Assembly: GCA_963674455.1 (NCBI GenBank)
Contig: CAVMBE010000014.1
Span: forward strand, 310,001-374,000
Length of the DNA stretch: 64,000 bases
Origin: Lecanosticta acicola
Taxonomy: Eukaryota > Ascomycota > Dothideomycetes > Mycosphaerellales > Mycosphaerellaceae
Reading direction: 5' to 3'
Position 1 is the first letter of the stretch; the number at the start of each line of letters is the position of its first letter. Below are positions 1 through 10,432 of this stretch, in pieces. The notes under the pieces were generated by a model. The model had not been told where the DNA came from, did not search any database, and saw nothing but the letters and a program-made list of their open reading frames with translations. The translations under genes were made by a program, and so were the position numbers.

Positions 1-187
1 TGTTTACAGAGAATATGCTTGGTAGTGTCTCGTGCCGACGCCGACTCGGATGACGCACGCGGGGGAAAGTGAATTTTGGCAGCTTTCAATTTCAACTTCG
101 AGAGCACACTTTAAATTTTGATGATCAGACACGTCTTCTGGACCCACGACCCATTGAACGCGAAGAAAACAATACATCTCTGCCGAA

Positions 188-1714
188 ATGCCGCGGCGCA
201 AGTTCATTGACAAGAAGAGTGCCGTGCACTTCCAGTTGGTGCACCGCGCCCAGAATGATCCGCTCATCAACGACGAAAATGCGCCTTCGATGGTCTTCGC
301 CGAAGTCGAGAAGCAGCAGCCTCGACGAGCAAAAGACGACGACTACGCATATTCCTCTGCCGGATCGGTCTACTCTGGCGCTTCGTACAGATCCAAGAAG
401 ACCAAGCAGCGCGGCGACCTAGAGGAGGAGTTTGGACTGAGCGTACGCAAGAATGAGGGAGAAGCGGCGCAGCATGGCGTCTTCTTCGATGATACGCAGT
501 ATGACTACATGCAGCATATGCGAGACTTGGGAGCAGGAGAAGGGGCCGTCACATGGGTGGAAGCGAGCGTACCGCAAGACAAGAAGGGCAAGGGAAAACA
601 GAGACTCGAGGATGCACTACGAGACATGGACCTGGATGACACGAGGAGTGTGGGGCAGAGCAGTATGACTTCAGAAGTTGCGAGGAGTCTCTTGCCCGAA
701 GAAGTGCTGCCAAGTGAGTTCGTCAAGAAGAAGAACTACCAGGACCAGCAAGACATCCCAGACGATATCGCGGGTTTCCAGCCGGACATGGATCCACGAT
801 TGCGAGAAGTACTCGAGGCGCTTGATGACGAGGAGTATGTGGACGACGAGGAAGACATTTTCGCAGAGCTTACACTGGACGGCTATGAAGTGGAGCGAGA
901 CGAGTGGGAGAGGTTTGGCGAACAGCAGTTGTTCGATGATGAAGACGATGCTGGGTGGGAGAGCGATGACACGATTAAAGCGCCGGCATCACCTCGAGAA
1001 GCTCGCCCTCAGCTTGATATACCTGAGGGCGAGGAAGTCATGCCTCCAGAAGATCCACAGGCTGTGCCTACAGCAGACCCGACTGAAGGTGCCTGGCTAG
1101 ACGAGTTCAAGAAGTTCAAGTCTGCTGCCAAGGCAGAGAAAGCCGAAAAGGCTGGCCCAGCTGCTGCTCCTTCCACGTTAGAATCCTCAGCCCTTTCCTC
1201 TCTTGCAACCGGGCGGCGAAAGAAGCGAAAGGGTGCCAGAACTTCCACGACCAACTACTCCATGACATCTTCAGCGCTCGCACGAACAGGCCCTCTCACA
1301 ACACTAGATGAGCGATTTGACAAGATGGAGAATGCATATTCCTTGGCTGAATTCCCTGAGGAGGAGGAAGATGGGTATCTCGCAGAGAATGCTTCTGCCG
1401 TGTCTGGTATGACGGGAATGTCGAAAGCATCGAGAGTCAGCAAGTACTCGAGTGCATCCGGACTCAGTGGTGTGAGCGGCGTCTCCAGCTATTCTCGGGC
1501 GACCGATTCCGAAGCACCGCAGCTTGTACGAAGCGATATGGATGGTATCATGGACGAGTTCTTGGCGAACCATAGCAAAGCTGGAAAGCGAGGCACTAAG
1601 GTGAAGCGTTTCGGGCCTCAGACCGGTCTTGAGCAGCTTGACGAGGTCCGAAGAGATGCTGGAGGCAAGCGGTACATTCCTCAGAAGTATCTGAGAAGCC
1701 AGGGGGCTTCATAG
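188..1714 (+). CDS. LTV1: LTV1, 40S ribosome biogenesis factor
   Basis: Single-exon gene of 508 residues. The N-terminus (MPRRKFIDKKSAVHFQLVHR) is the hallmark start of the Ltv1 family, and the rest is acidic, Asp/Glu-rich and largely disordered, with a conserved basic C-terminus (residues about 455-500, containing KRFGPQTGLEQLDEVRRDAGGK). In yeast Ltv1 accompanies pre-40S subunits during late cytoplasmic maturation and export and is released after phosphorylation by casein kinase 1. The Ser/Thr-rich stretches around residues 400-440 could be such target sites (inference). The ATG at 188 is the first in frame and keeps the conserved N-terminus. Family length is normally 450-550 residues, so this copy looks complete. 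Confidence 0.93.
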   Translation: MPRRKFIDKKSAVHFQLVHRAQNDPLINDENAPSMVFAEVEKQQPRRAKDDDYAYSSAGSVYSGASYRSKKTKQRGDLEEEFGLSVRKNEGEAAQHGVFFDDTQYDYMQHMRDLGAGEGAVTWVEASVPQDKKGKGKQRLEDALRDMDLDDTRSVGQSSMTSEVARSLLPEEVLPSEFVKKKNYQDQQDIPDDIAGFQPDMDPRLREVLEALDDEEYVDDEEDIFAELTLDGYEVERDEWERFGEQQLFDDEDDAGWESDDTIKAPASPREARPQLDIPEGEEVMPPEDPQAVPTADPTEGAWLDEFKKFKSAAKAEKAEKAGPAAAPSTLESSALSSLATGRRKKRKGARTSTTNYSMTSSALARTGPLTTLDERFDKMENAYSLAEFPEEEEDGYLAENASAVSGMTGMSKASRVSKYSSASGLSGVSGVSSYSRATDSEAPQLVRSDMDGIMDEFLANHSKAGKRGTKVKRFGPQTGLEQLDEVRRDAGGKRYIPQKYLRSQGAS

Positions 1715-2161
1715 GATGCCTCATTTTTGCGTGAAGCGTTTCGTAGCGTTTCGTAGCGTTAGATACCCATACCATCAAGCTTCGCATGAGTTCGACCATG
1801 ACGCCATTTAGCTGGTAAATATTGTCGAGTTTCTATAAGTGCATTGAGCGCAATGCGATGTTGTATTTTCATGAAGTTAGACAAAGAGTTAGCGCCGATC
1901 TCAAAAGCAAAGGATCTGAGATCGATCCCCGACACGTGCACAGCGTGGGCACGGTCCAGCTGGTTTGGCCAGACCAGCTGGATCAACGGCACCGATGACG
2001 GCCAACGCCATTGTCGTCAACTTCTCCTCTACCAATCCTCCTGAAATGATGAAATACTTTCCTGAGCCCTCACGGTAAGGACAATGGGCTGCTAAAGCTA
2101 GGTGAGCTCCTTAAAACGTCTTTCATCGATTTCCGGCCCCTTCGAACTCGCGAACAGCACC
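1715..2161. other. Intergenic, LTV1 to hydrolase
   Basis: Both flanking genes are on the plus strand, so this holds the LTV1 3' end and the promoter of the hydrolase. A short direct repeat (gcgtttcgta, twice) follows the LTV1 stop at about 1736-1757. No coding sequence recognised. Confidence 0.5.
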
Positions 2162-3178
2162 ATGGCGCAAGACGACGGTATCAACGCAGACCTACGTGCT
2201 TCGCAGAAGCCCTCAATCACGGTTACGCGTCGACACGACCGATCTTTTCGCATGCTGTTGATGCATACGTTCGTCAGGCCATTCAAGCATCAAATCGTCA
2301 AGCTGCCCAAGAAAGTGTTTCCGGCTGGGTCCCCGCAAATACAATGCCACGAAAAGGCAGCGAAGACGATCGAATGCAAGGAACGAAGAGTGGACGATAT
2401 CTATCTCTACGACCTGTCATCGAAGCAAGAGCGGCGCCGGGAGAAGAGACCTATCAAGAGGATGTATTACTTCTGCGGAGGAGGATGGAGATCACCGCCG
2501 TCATCAGAACACTGGGCCCTGCTTGCGGAGATGACAAACAATTTACCAGACATTGCGATCACACTCGTGAGCTATCCTCTGGCGCCGAATAGTCCTGCTC
2601 CTACGACCTTTCCACAGCTTATGAAGCTGTATCGAACGGTGATGCAAGACGCAGAAGCGGCTGGAGAAGAAGTCATCCTCGCGGGAGACTCGGCAGGAGG
2701 CAATATTGTGCTCTGTCTCACTGTGAACGCCCTCGCCGAAGACGTCGAAAGCGGCAACGAACTCCCTTGTCCCAAGGCCATCTTCGCAATGTCGCCCTCC
2801 ACAGACCTTCGCCGCGCAAATCCAGACATCAAACAAGTGGAGAAGAAAGACCCGCTTTTACGGGCATCCTTTGTGGTCGATACCGCGAAGTCATGGCGCG
2901 GAGACTGGGACCCTTGCGATGTGCGAGTCTCGCCTCTCTATGCGGATGTCACACCTCTGGCGAAGCGCGGCGTAAAAGTACATGGAATCACCGGGAGAAA
3001 CGACGTTCTGGGACCAGATGCGATTTTGTTCAGAGAGAAGTTGAACCAGGCTTGGGTGTATGGCGAATGGCTGGATTGGGATAAACAGATGCACTGCTTC
3101 CCATTGGCGTTCACATTCCATTTCCCGGAGAGCAGAGAGGGAAAGGATTGGACTCTTGATGTTTTGAAGAGGACATGA
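2162..3178 (+). CDS. Alpha/beta hydrolase (HSL/arylacetamide deacetylase-like)
   Basis: 338 residues, one exon. The protein has the alpha/beta-hydrolase fold-3 layout: an oxyanion-hole region in which the usual HGGG is written CGGGW (about residue 105), the nucleophile elbow GDSAGGN with Ser at about residue 178, an acid in the GRNDVLGPDA segment, and a C-terminal His in the MHCFPLAF segment. It probably hydrolyses an ester or lactone; the substrate is unknown. The open frame extends to a GTG at 2102, but the ATG at 2162 has a good fungal context (CACC before ATG) and is preferred. The next gene downstream is a P450 on the same strand, so the two may act together, but that rests on position only. 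There is no signal peptide. Confidence 0.82.
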   Translation: MAQDDGINADLRASQKPSITVTRRHDRSFRMLLMHTFVRPFKHQIVKLPKKVFPAGSPQIQCHEKAAKTIECKERRVDDIYLYDLSSKQERRREKRPIKRMYYFCGGGWRSPPSSEHWALLAEMTNNLPDIAITLVSYPLAPNSPAPTTFPQLMKLYRTVMQDAEAAGEEVILAGDSAGGNIVLCLTVNALAEDVESGNELPCPKAIFAMSPSTDLRRANPDIKQVEKKDPLLRASFVVDTAKSWRGDWDPCDVRVSPLYADVTPLAKRGVKVHGITGRNDVLGPDAILFREKLNQAWVYGEWLDWDKQMHCFPLAFTFHFPESREGKDWTLDVLKRT

Positions 3179-3761
3179 AGAGGGTGATCTGGGAATGACC
3201 GTTATCTGGGACAACTGATACAGAACGAGACGTCAGAATCGATAGACTACTAGGGAACTTTCTCTGCCTCAGGCAGAAAACGACACTTCTTGATGATGAG
3301 CCCAATGAGGTTGGTCCCTCCTACAAACTGGTCATTTTCCCCGAGCGCTAACTGACGGCCTTCGAAAAGCGCAACATACCCCGAAGTTTCCGTATTGGGA
3401 AGCAGCCTTGGCGTCGGAGCTGCTTGCCCTACAGGTTTGACAGCTGCATAACTATGCACACTGCACGAGCCCTGCATCACGATGGCGTTGCTCGTTAGTC
3501 ATCTTCTGGGGTCTGGAGCTGGTGTGGAGACCCCATCCGTGCTCGTCGATCCACTGCTGGCAGACTTTGTTTGGGGCAAGTATGGCCGTTATGGAGAGGG
3601 AGCATCACATGCGAAAGAGGAACAGCAGGAGAAGACATATATCAGTCTGAGACTACGCTTCGTTGGAAAGGTTCTGATCTCTCACGCCATCTCACCATCC
3701 GTCCCCATTCTGCTGTGAACCCACACCATCAACACATCGTTGCCGAAGCTTCTTCTTCACG
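3179..3761. other. Intergenic, hydrolase to P450
   Basis: Contains the 3' end of the hydrolase and the promoter of the P450. A 76-codon minus-strand frame at 3250-3480 has protein-like composition but matches no family I know and has only a GTG start; I do not call it a gene. Confidence 0.4.
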
Positions 3762-5306
3762 ATGTACGGTTTTGTCTTTGGCCTCGTGGCCCTGACACTG
3801 GGCCTGCTGCTTACAATCGGAAAATGGACCCTCGACTATTTCCGCGACCCCAAAGGTCTCCGCCGATACCCCAACATGTCCCTCTTCTCAGGCATCAGCA
3901 GTCTTCCCTTCATGCTGGTTTCCTATTCTGGGTTCCGCTCACAATACATGCTCGACCTGCACCGCAAAACTGGACATTCGATCATCCGCACAGGGCCTAG
4001 TACCCTGCATTTCTCCGACCTGCGGGCCATTAAGGATGTCTATGGCCACTCGACGAAATGCACGAAAGATGGAAACTACGAAATCCAGGCCGGAACCCAT
4101 TTCCATCTCGCCGACGTCGTGGACAAGCCCGAACACGCACGGAAACGAAAGGTCTTGTCGTCGGCGTACGCGTTGAAGAACCTGGAAGAATGGGAATTCA
4201 AAGTCGCCGATAAAGTCGAACGGCTCATTGCGCAGTTCGACAAACGCGCAGATGGGGAGACAGTAATCGACTATCGGCCCTGGACGAACTTCTTCACCAT
4301 CGACGCTATTGCAGATATAGGACTTACGCACCGCATGAACCTACTGGACAATGCCAGTGGCAAGACGACCGGTATGAGACCTGATGGAACGCTGTACGAA
4401 TGTGATTTCCGCCAGTGTCTCTATGCGAATTCGAGAGCGACGAGCGTGATGAGCTATTGTTATGACTACTACAAAGAAGTCTGCAAGCTGAGCAAATTGT
4501 CGCCGTACTTCAACCGACTGTGGCAGTTGAACAATGACTGGGATGGGATTCCAAGGTATCTCGCTGCGGAGCGATTGAAGCGATACCAGGCCGGAGAGAA
4601 ACTCGATGATTTCTTTCAAGCCTTGATGGAGGATCGCAATGGCTCGCCGAACAATCTCGAATGGGGCGAGGCTGTTGCGGAGGTGACGATTATGATGAAC
4701 GCAGGCAGCACCACGACGGCAATCTCGATGGCCAACGTCCTGTACCAGCTCCTCAAACATCCACACGTCATGGAAAAACTGCGAAAAGAAGTTGACGAGA
4801 CCCTCGATGAGGATGAAGAAGTTGCACCCTACGAGAAGGTCAAATACCTCCCCTACCTGCGCGCATGCCTGGACGAATCCCTCCGTCTGTTTCCCCCAAT
4901 CTCTCACGGTCTGACTCGTGCCACACCGGCGGAAGGCCAAGAAGTCTGTGGAGAATACATCGCCGGCGGCACTACAGTCAACATCAGCTCCTACATCGCC
5001 CATCGCGACGAGAAGGTCTTCCCGGATCCAGAATCGTATATCCCGGAACGCTGGCTTGGCGAGGCGGGCAAGGATCTGGGCCCTTACTTCATCGCTTTCT
5101 CTGCTGGTGCGAGGGGTTGTATTGGGCGCAACATCGCCTATCTGGAGCAGACAGTGCTGTTGGCGAGTATGGTGCATCGGTATGAGATTGAGCTGGCGGA
5201 CCCCAAGTTCGAAGTTGGTCGGTACGAGTGGCAGAATCTGCATTTGACTGAGCTACCGGTTAAGATCCGAAGGCGTCAGAAAGCTGTTGTGGAGGAAGTT
5301 GCCTGA
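3762..5306 (+). CDS. Cytochrome P450 monooxygenase
   Basis: 514 residues, intronless, normal length for a microsomal P450. An N-terminal hydrophobic anchor (about residues 1-22) is followed by a Pro-containing linker. The I-helix oxygen-binding segment reads MMNAGSTTTAIS (about residue 310; the usual AGxDTT has Ser in place of Asp), ExxR is ESLR (about 370), the PERF motif is PERW, and the haem loop FSAGARGCIGRN carries the Cys thiolate ligand near residue 452. The family is a fungal class II P450, of the broad sort often labelled benzoate 4-monooxygenase-like; I cannot assign a CYP number or substrate. Electrons would come from an NADPH-P450 reductase, and one is encoded 3 kb away at 8336-10432. 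The ATG at 3762 gives the correct membrane anchor. Confidence 0.93.
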   Translation: MYGFVFGLVALTLGLLLTIGKWTLDYFRDPKGLRRYPNMSLFSGISSLPFMLVSYSGFRSQYMLDLHRKTGHSIIRTGPSTLHFSDLRAIKDVYGHSTKCTKDGNYEIQAGTHFHLADVVDKPEHARKRKVLSSAYALKNLEEWEFKVADKVERLIAQFDKRADGETVIDYRPWTNFFTIDAIADIGLTHRMNLLDNASGKTTGMRPDGTLYECDFRQCLYANSRATSVMSYCYDYYKEVCKLSKLSPYFNRLWQLNNDWDGIPRYLAAERLKRYQAGEKLDDFFQALMEDRNGSPNNLEWGEAVAEVTIMMNAGSTTTAISMANVLYQLLKHPHVMEKLRKEVDETLDEDEEVAPYEKVKYLPYLRACLDESLRLFPPISHGLTRATPAEGQEVCGEYIAGGTTVNISSYIAHRDEKVFPDPESYIPERWLGEAGKDLGPYFIAFSAGARGCIGRNIAYLEQTVLLASMVHRYEIELADPKFEVGRYEWQNLHLTELPVKIRRRQKAVVEEVA

Positions 5307-5450
5307 TCGGATTGCAGTGTGGTCGTTTTCGATGAAGCAGCGTTGATTTGATGCATGGCGGCGGCGTTGGGAGAGGGGGGAAGCATAGACCTAGAAGAGA
5401 TGTCTCTCGGCCTGAATGCAAACGATGTAGACGACCATCATGACCATATC

Positions 5451-7363
5451 TCACTCAATATCATTTGGGAAATTCAGATCCGTCCATTGACGCTTCAGGA
5501 GTTTCACAGTGTGCCGCGTAGACCAACCCATCGTTTGCGACACATACTCGAGGTACCTGAGCGCATGTTTCCGCTGTAGGCAGTCTGTCATGCAGTAGTA
5601 GCCGCCCACACGCAGCATGTGATGAGCAGTGAAATTGGCATTTTCCACAAACGGGTTGGATTGTGCTTAGCCCGATAATGGCGGCGAGGTGAAACGTCAC
5701 ATCGCGCTGCACGAAGCACGTGTCAGCCGCTGGTTAGCCGTGGTTCGGCCTCGAAGTATCGGGCCATCTTACCTCAAGCGTGCGCCTTCGTCTCGCTGCA
5801 TGGAATCCGGAAAGCGATTCCGGATCGGGTTGATGCAGAAGTAGGTATGTCTTGCAGGCGTGGTAGTATTGCAGAGCGGCGACTGTCACGGGGGGTCAGA
5901 AGTTGCTTCGTGAAGAAGAATGCGAACTCTCTTCCGCCAACGAACCTTGCGGAGGACTGATCAGATTGATGAAGGGGAAAGGCCGGCTTTCGGCGAGGTC
6001 AAAGTCTTTGTAGTGGATGGGTTGGAACAGGCGATTTCTTCTATCGTTCCATGCTTCAACATCATCAGCTATTCGTTTCCAAGCGGCATAGTCGCTTTCT
6101 TGTCCTTCCTGTCTGTGCGCTAGGCGTAAGATCTTGGCGAAGCGAAGCACGACTACGTTGGCACAAGCTGCATCGTCTCGGAATGTGAACACCGATGATT
6201 GATCGTAGTTCTGTGAAAGCTCGGTGGCACGCAGATGTACCATCGAGGCGTAGATGTCTTGCCGAAGTGCTTGCCAGCAGGCTGCCTCGGCGAGCCCGCC
6301 TGAGTGGGTGAATGTGGGCATTATCCGCAGTAGACGATCCGTCCCCTTAAGATGGACCACCTCCTGACTCTCGGAGACGACTTCCTCGAAGACTCTCAGA
6401 CACAACAATGTGGAGAAGATTGTTGTCATCATACATCGCTTCAGGGCCTGAGAGCTGCTCGATGACAAGTCTGAGACATGAGCCGTGGTAAAACGCCGAT
6501 TCGTCCGGCACAGGCTGGTTGGATATCGTGGACAGATGCCTGGAGGACAATGCAAGAATCGCGAAGAGAACCATAGGCCCTTGCATCGCCCGTCGAGGCA
6601 GCTCACGGGTGAAATGACTAGACAGATCGCAGACATCCATCCAAGGAGCTATCTTGTTGATGAAGTGTTGCACGGGAGAGGCTTCTCGACGGGATGTATT
6701 GGACCCTGCGAGAACTTCCGGTGTTTTCAAGCTCGCAGGCGACGCGCCAGTCGTGCTCCCTACCGGAAGCTGAAAGGGAGAAGTAGCAGATTGGATAGAC
6801 ACATCGTCGTGGTGGCGTTCACAGAGGTCATCGATCGATGCCGGGGAAGAGTATGAAGGGAGTGTCCGTCGCTCTGATGCACTATCCTGAGGAGCATTCA
6901 GCATTCCCGCTATGGAGGCAACGCTCGGCGGTTCATTACCGGATGAGTCTGCACCTGCAGCCGTGGATGGGCCTGGGCTTGGGCAACTTCGACTGTTTGC
7001 ATCTGACGGCCGGGTAGCCACGGCCTCCTCATCGTCCGTATGCCATATAGTATTCTAGACCGATGCCATCTTCCAAGACCCAGCTAACTGACAACACAAT
7101 CAGTAGATCCTCCGCAGGTTGGAGAAGGCAAAGACTTACAGCTTTTCTTCGTCGAGACCCACACCTGGTCCCGATCATAGCTTTAGGTCTTGCTTCGTTC
7201 CCTTAGATAGTGCTAATGGGCTCCACGGAAGCAACCTGCCGAAAGCGAAGCTTGGGCGCGAAGATGCATGCCCTATCCGCTTCGATGCACCGCGTACAGA
7301 CGGTATTGCCGGGCTCGGTGACGCATTTCAGATGGCGCTCACGGCAAGACGTGCACCCTTTGC
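5451..7363 (-). pseudogene. Zn2Cys6 transcription factor with two frame breaks
   Basis: Fungal Zn2Cys6 regulator with an N-terminal binuclear zinc cluster and a C-terminal regulatory domain (ARCA-like type). Exons by splice phase: 7236-7363 (cluster GCTSCRERHLKC ... CTRCIEADRAC, spacing C-x2-C-x6-C-x8-C-x2-C-x6-C), 5946-7054, 5773-5882 and 5451-5706, with introns of 181, 63 and 66 bases. The first exon upstream of 7363 was not found: the frame enters with one missing base and no suitable ATG. Two breaks interrupt conserved sequence with no room for an intron: near 6398-6404 (DDNNLLHIVV then LRVFEEVVSE) and near 5666-5670 (IIGL then AQSNPFVENANF). Each needs the reading frame to skip one base. 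It may be a decaying gene or carry assembly insertions. If active, position suggests it could control the neighbouring P450 and reductase. Confidence 0.7.
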
Positions 7364-8335
7364 CTAATTTAAACGATCAACGACGCGTTCGAGACGTCTA
7401 CCATGTAACGAGAACCTTGCCGGGTCTAATTCCATTCTAGCCTCGCACCTGACTTCCTGCGAGGTGAGGTGTGCAACGTGTCACCATACGGAGATGGACA
7501 AAGTGGTGTTTAGATTGCTCGGTATGGTCAAGGAAAAGAAGAGCGAGTTGGTAATGGCTGCCTCCTTCTCAGGCGCTTCCTTCCTAACGCTCTTTGTTCC
7601 GTGCTTTGCTCCGTACTTTATGCCGTGATCGATAGCGCCGCTTTTAGTGTCGGACGGGTGCGGGCGGAAGGAGGCAGTCCGATTTAGGTATAGTATAGAA
7701 GGTGATTATTATTTATAGAAGAAAAATTAAAAGGATAAATGCTAAGATATATTTTAATATTCTATTATTATTTAGTAGATAATAGTACTTATACTATTAA
7801 GCTAACCGTATATTCGATATTATTATCGTAATTATCAATTAATCTATAGCCTATTATTAATCTATTTATATAATAATAGCGATAATAGTATAGGCTAATA
7901 ATATAATGCCTTACTTAGTATAGGAATTATATATTCGCTAAGTAAACAGCCGTAATAAAGATTACTATATAGAGGGCTAGTAGATGCATATACCAAGCAT
8001 TACTCCGCAAAATCTCGATTCCCCGATGCGCCAATATTCCGTTGCTTAAGTGTTTGTCGTTTAAAACACATCCGGAGCTCCTTAGGGCCCTAGCCTGCTG
8101 TAGACGTGATCAAGGCCGGCACGGCACGATCGAGCCGACATCATTGAGAAACAATAATGGTAGTGAGGAGATTCCAACGTATCTCCTGCCTCTTATGAGT
8201 CGTGACTTACCTTATGCGCTGTGTGGGAAGGTCATCAAGACCTGGAAAACAACTAACGGTCAAAGGCTCATGCTTCGTGATAAATTTTAGCTGGAAAGCT
8301 ACTTAAGAATGCGCTACAATGCGAGGACCACAAGA
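7364..8335. other. Intergenic with AT-rich island
   Basis: Holds the missing 5' end of the zinc-cluster gene, then an AT-rich block (separate entry), then about 350 bases of normal composition before the 3' end of the P450 reductase. No intact gene recognised. Confidence 0.5.
7678..7975. repeat. AT-rich, RIP-like transposon relic
   Basis: About 300 bases made almost only of A and T, dominated by TA, TTA and ATA steps, with all frames full of stops. The borders with the normal-GC flanks are abrupt. This is what repeat-induced point mutation (C-to-T change in duplicated DNA, strong TpA excess) leaves of an old transposon in ascomycetes. The element class cannot be read any more. Confidence 0.6.
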
Positions 8336-10432
8336 TCAGCCCCAGACATCCTGATGCCATCGCTTGATCCTCTTCTGCTTGTCTATGAAGCCCTTTGCTT
8401 GTTCGTCACTCCATTCATGACGCTGTTGAACCTCGTCAGTTACAGCCTTTGAGACATCCCTGGCCATAGCCGCAGAGCCGCAGATGTAGAACGAAGCCTC
8501 TTGCTCTGTCACCAGCTCGCAAACTTCGTCGGCGTACTCCTTGACTCGATCTTGGACATAGACCTTCTGTTCGCCATTGCTAGGGCGAGAAAAGGCGGTG
8601 ATGAGGCTGAAATTAAGTTCCGGCCTGCTTGCCCATTCCTTCAACTCATCAGCGTACAAGTAGTCCTGACTCTGATTGCGACAGCCAAAGAATAGAATCG
8701 TTCGACCAATTTCGCGCCCCATCTTCGACAGCCGCGCACGCTCCTGGAGGAAGCCACGGAAAGGAGCAATACCAGTTCCTGCAGCGACCATGATGATGGG
8801 CTGGGACATACTGGCAGGCATCTTGAAAGTTGATTTGCGGACATGAGCATAAAGTCTGGTCTCTGCTGCTGCTGGGCTGACTGATCCGAGGAAAGCACGT
8901 TGCGTGTCAAGCAAGTGATTGGTGCACAGTCCCGGAACAATGGCTTGGCCTTGCATACGCTTATCCGATACCACGGCAGTGATCGCCACTTGACGGGCAT
9001 GAACCACCGAAGAAGAAGAGATTGAGTAGTATCGCGGCTGCATCGCCGGGAGCACTTCCACCACCAACGACAGAGGCACGTCTTTCCAGGCGCCCTCGCC
9101 AGGAGCCACGTGTTGCAAGAGCCTGCCGAGGTTCAAATACTGAGTATCGCAAAGCTGCTCGTACGCGGCCTTGTCGCTGCTGAGTTGGATCAATCTCTGT
9201 TTAGCTGCCTCAGAGGGGCCGAACTGGATCAGAGCAGCAATCGTCTCCCGTGGAACGGCGGCGCATACTTCGAGGTAGCTACCAAAAAGAGCTTCGAGGG
9301 TGGTGGGTGTCGGGGCCTTCAGCTTTGTTTCCGCATCCAAAGAGCGAAGAGAGACCGGAGTGTTCTTCGCGGACAGCTTTCCCAAGCTTTGAAGAAGCCT
9401 CTCAACTTCAGGTTTCGGATTGGCTGGCCAGACTCCAAGATGGTCCCCAGTCTTGTACTTCAGACCAGGCTGTTCCGTGAGGTCGACCTCCATATGCACG
9501 CAGTTCCTTTCTCTGGCATCTTGAAAGAGCTCGCGCGTGGCTTTGACGGGTAAAGAAAAGACCGGGGACATTATGCGCTCAGCCTTCCTGTCTCTAACAG
9601 CCCACGGTTCGCCGTGGTGAAGGTCGATTGGCTCAAGCGACGGATCCTCATCAATTTTCAACGAGGGCTCGTACACCGGGTCCCGTTCTTCAAAGCCCAA
9701 TTGCACTTTGAAGTAATCGAATAGACTAGTCTTGAAATCCAAGTAGTGCTCCTCTGTCTGACCCTGAGCATCATCGGCTTTGCCGATGGGCAGAAGTGCA
9801 TGAGCACCTAGTGCGTCCAGTCTCTGGGCAACGACATCGACCACTGCATTAAAGTACTTGTAGTTGCTGTTGCCGAGTCCAAGCGCCACATACTGCAGAT
9901 TGTTGAATGGGCTTCCTTTGGCAGTCTCGAGCCAGTGCCACAGGTCCTGGATGTTGTCGCTTGGGTCGCCTTCTCCGAAGGTAGAGACGATGAATATCGC
10001 GAGTTTCGACTGTGGGATCTTGCCGATGGAGGCAGAGTCATAGTCCGAAGCATCAGCAGCCAGAGACTTCTTGCCAAAGCGTTGCCGAATTTCTTTGGAA
10101 AGGCGGGTTGCAAAGCGTTCCGCGGTGCCCGACTGGGAGCCCCAAAAAATGACGATGTCGGCGCCAATTTGGTCCAATTTCTCTCCGATGTCCCGAGTGC
10201 CTTTGGAGCTTCCTGTGACGCCCATGAGTTCCTGCGGTCTCTCGAACATCTTGTAGAGATGGGGATCCGCCGTCTCTCCGAACAGGCCTAGATACCAGAG
10301 CGTTCCCGCGACAGCAGCCACGATAGCGACTGCAACGAAGTCGTCCCAGTATACATGATGAGGGAGTTGAGAGAAGACCTTATCGATGCCGAACAAGTCA
10401 AGTGCCGGGAGTCTGATATTTTGAACCTCCAT
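8336..10432 (-). CDS. NADPH-cytochrome P450 reductase
   Basis: 698 residues, the standard CPR length, one exon. The N-terminal membrane anchor is at about residues 29-50 (FVAVAIVAAVAGTLWYLGLF). The flavodoxin-like FMN domain follows, with FWGSQSGTAERFA (about 95-107), STFGEGDPSDN and ALGLGNSNY. The FAD domain carries RYYSISSSS, and the NADP domain has AAGTGIAPFRGF, FFGCRNQSQDYLY and the C-terminal CGSAAMARDV region ending in VWG, where the Trp that stacks on FAD is expected. The enzyme passes electrons from NADPH to microsomal P450s in the ER. The housekeeping Cpr of fungi is of similar length, so this could be that enzyme or a second paralogue; the nearby P450 fits either. The ATG at 10432 is the first in frame and precedes the anchor. 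Confidence 0.96.
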   Translation of the reverse strand: MEVQNIRLPALDLFGIDKVFSQLPHHVYWDDFVAVAIVAAVAGTLWYLGLFGETADPHLYKMFERPQELMGVTGSSKGTRDIGEKLDQIGADIVIFWGSQSGTAERFATRLSKEIRQRFGKKSLAADASDYDSASIGKIPQSKLAIFIVSTFGEGDPSDNIQDLWHWLETAKGSPFNNLQYVALGLGNSNYKYFNAVVDVVAQRLDALGAHALLPIGKADDAQGQTEEHYLDFKTSLFDYFKVQLGFEERDPVYEPSLKIDEDPSLEPIDLHHGEPWAVRDRKAERIMSPVFSLPVKATRELFQDARERNCVHMEVDLTEQPGLKYKTGDHLGVWPANPKPEVERLLQSLGKLSAKNTPVSLRSLDAETKLKAPTPTTLEALFGSYLEVCAAVPRETIAALIQFGPSEAAKQRLIQLSSDKAAYEQLCDTQYLNLGRLLQHVAPGEGAWKDVPLSLVVEVLPAMQPRYYSISSSSVVHARQVAITAVVSDKRMQGQAIVPGLCTNHLLDTQRAFLGSVSPAAAETRLYAHVRKSTFKMPASMSQPIIMVAAGTGIAPFRGFLQERARLSKMGREIGRTILFFGCRNQSQDYLYADELKEWASRPELNFSLITAFSRPSNGEQKVYVQDRVKEYADEVCELVTEQEASFYICGSAAMARDVSKAVTDEVQQRHEWSDEQAKGFIDKQKRIKRWHQDVWG

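Noticed and set aside
2102..2161. N-terminal extension of the hydrolase from a GTG
   Set aside because: The extension is not conserved in style and the ATG at 2162 has the better context; similar non-ATG starts were dropped for the NIPA-like and tyrosinase-like genes.
2162..10432. Secondary-metabolite gene cluster
   Set aside because: No PKS, NRPS, terpene synthase or DMATS is present; P450, reductase and hydrolase alone do not define one.
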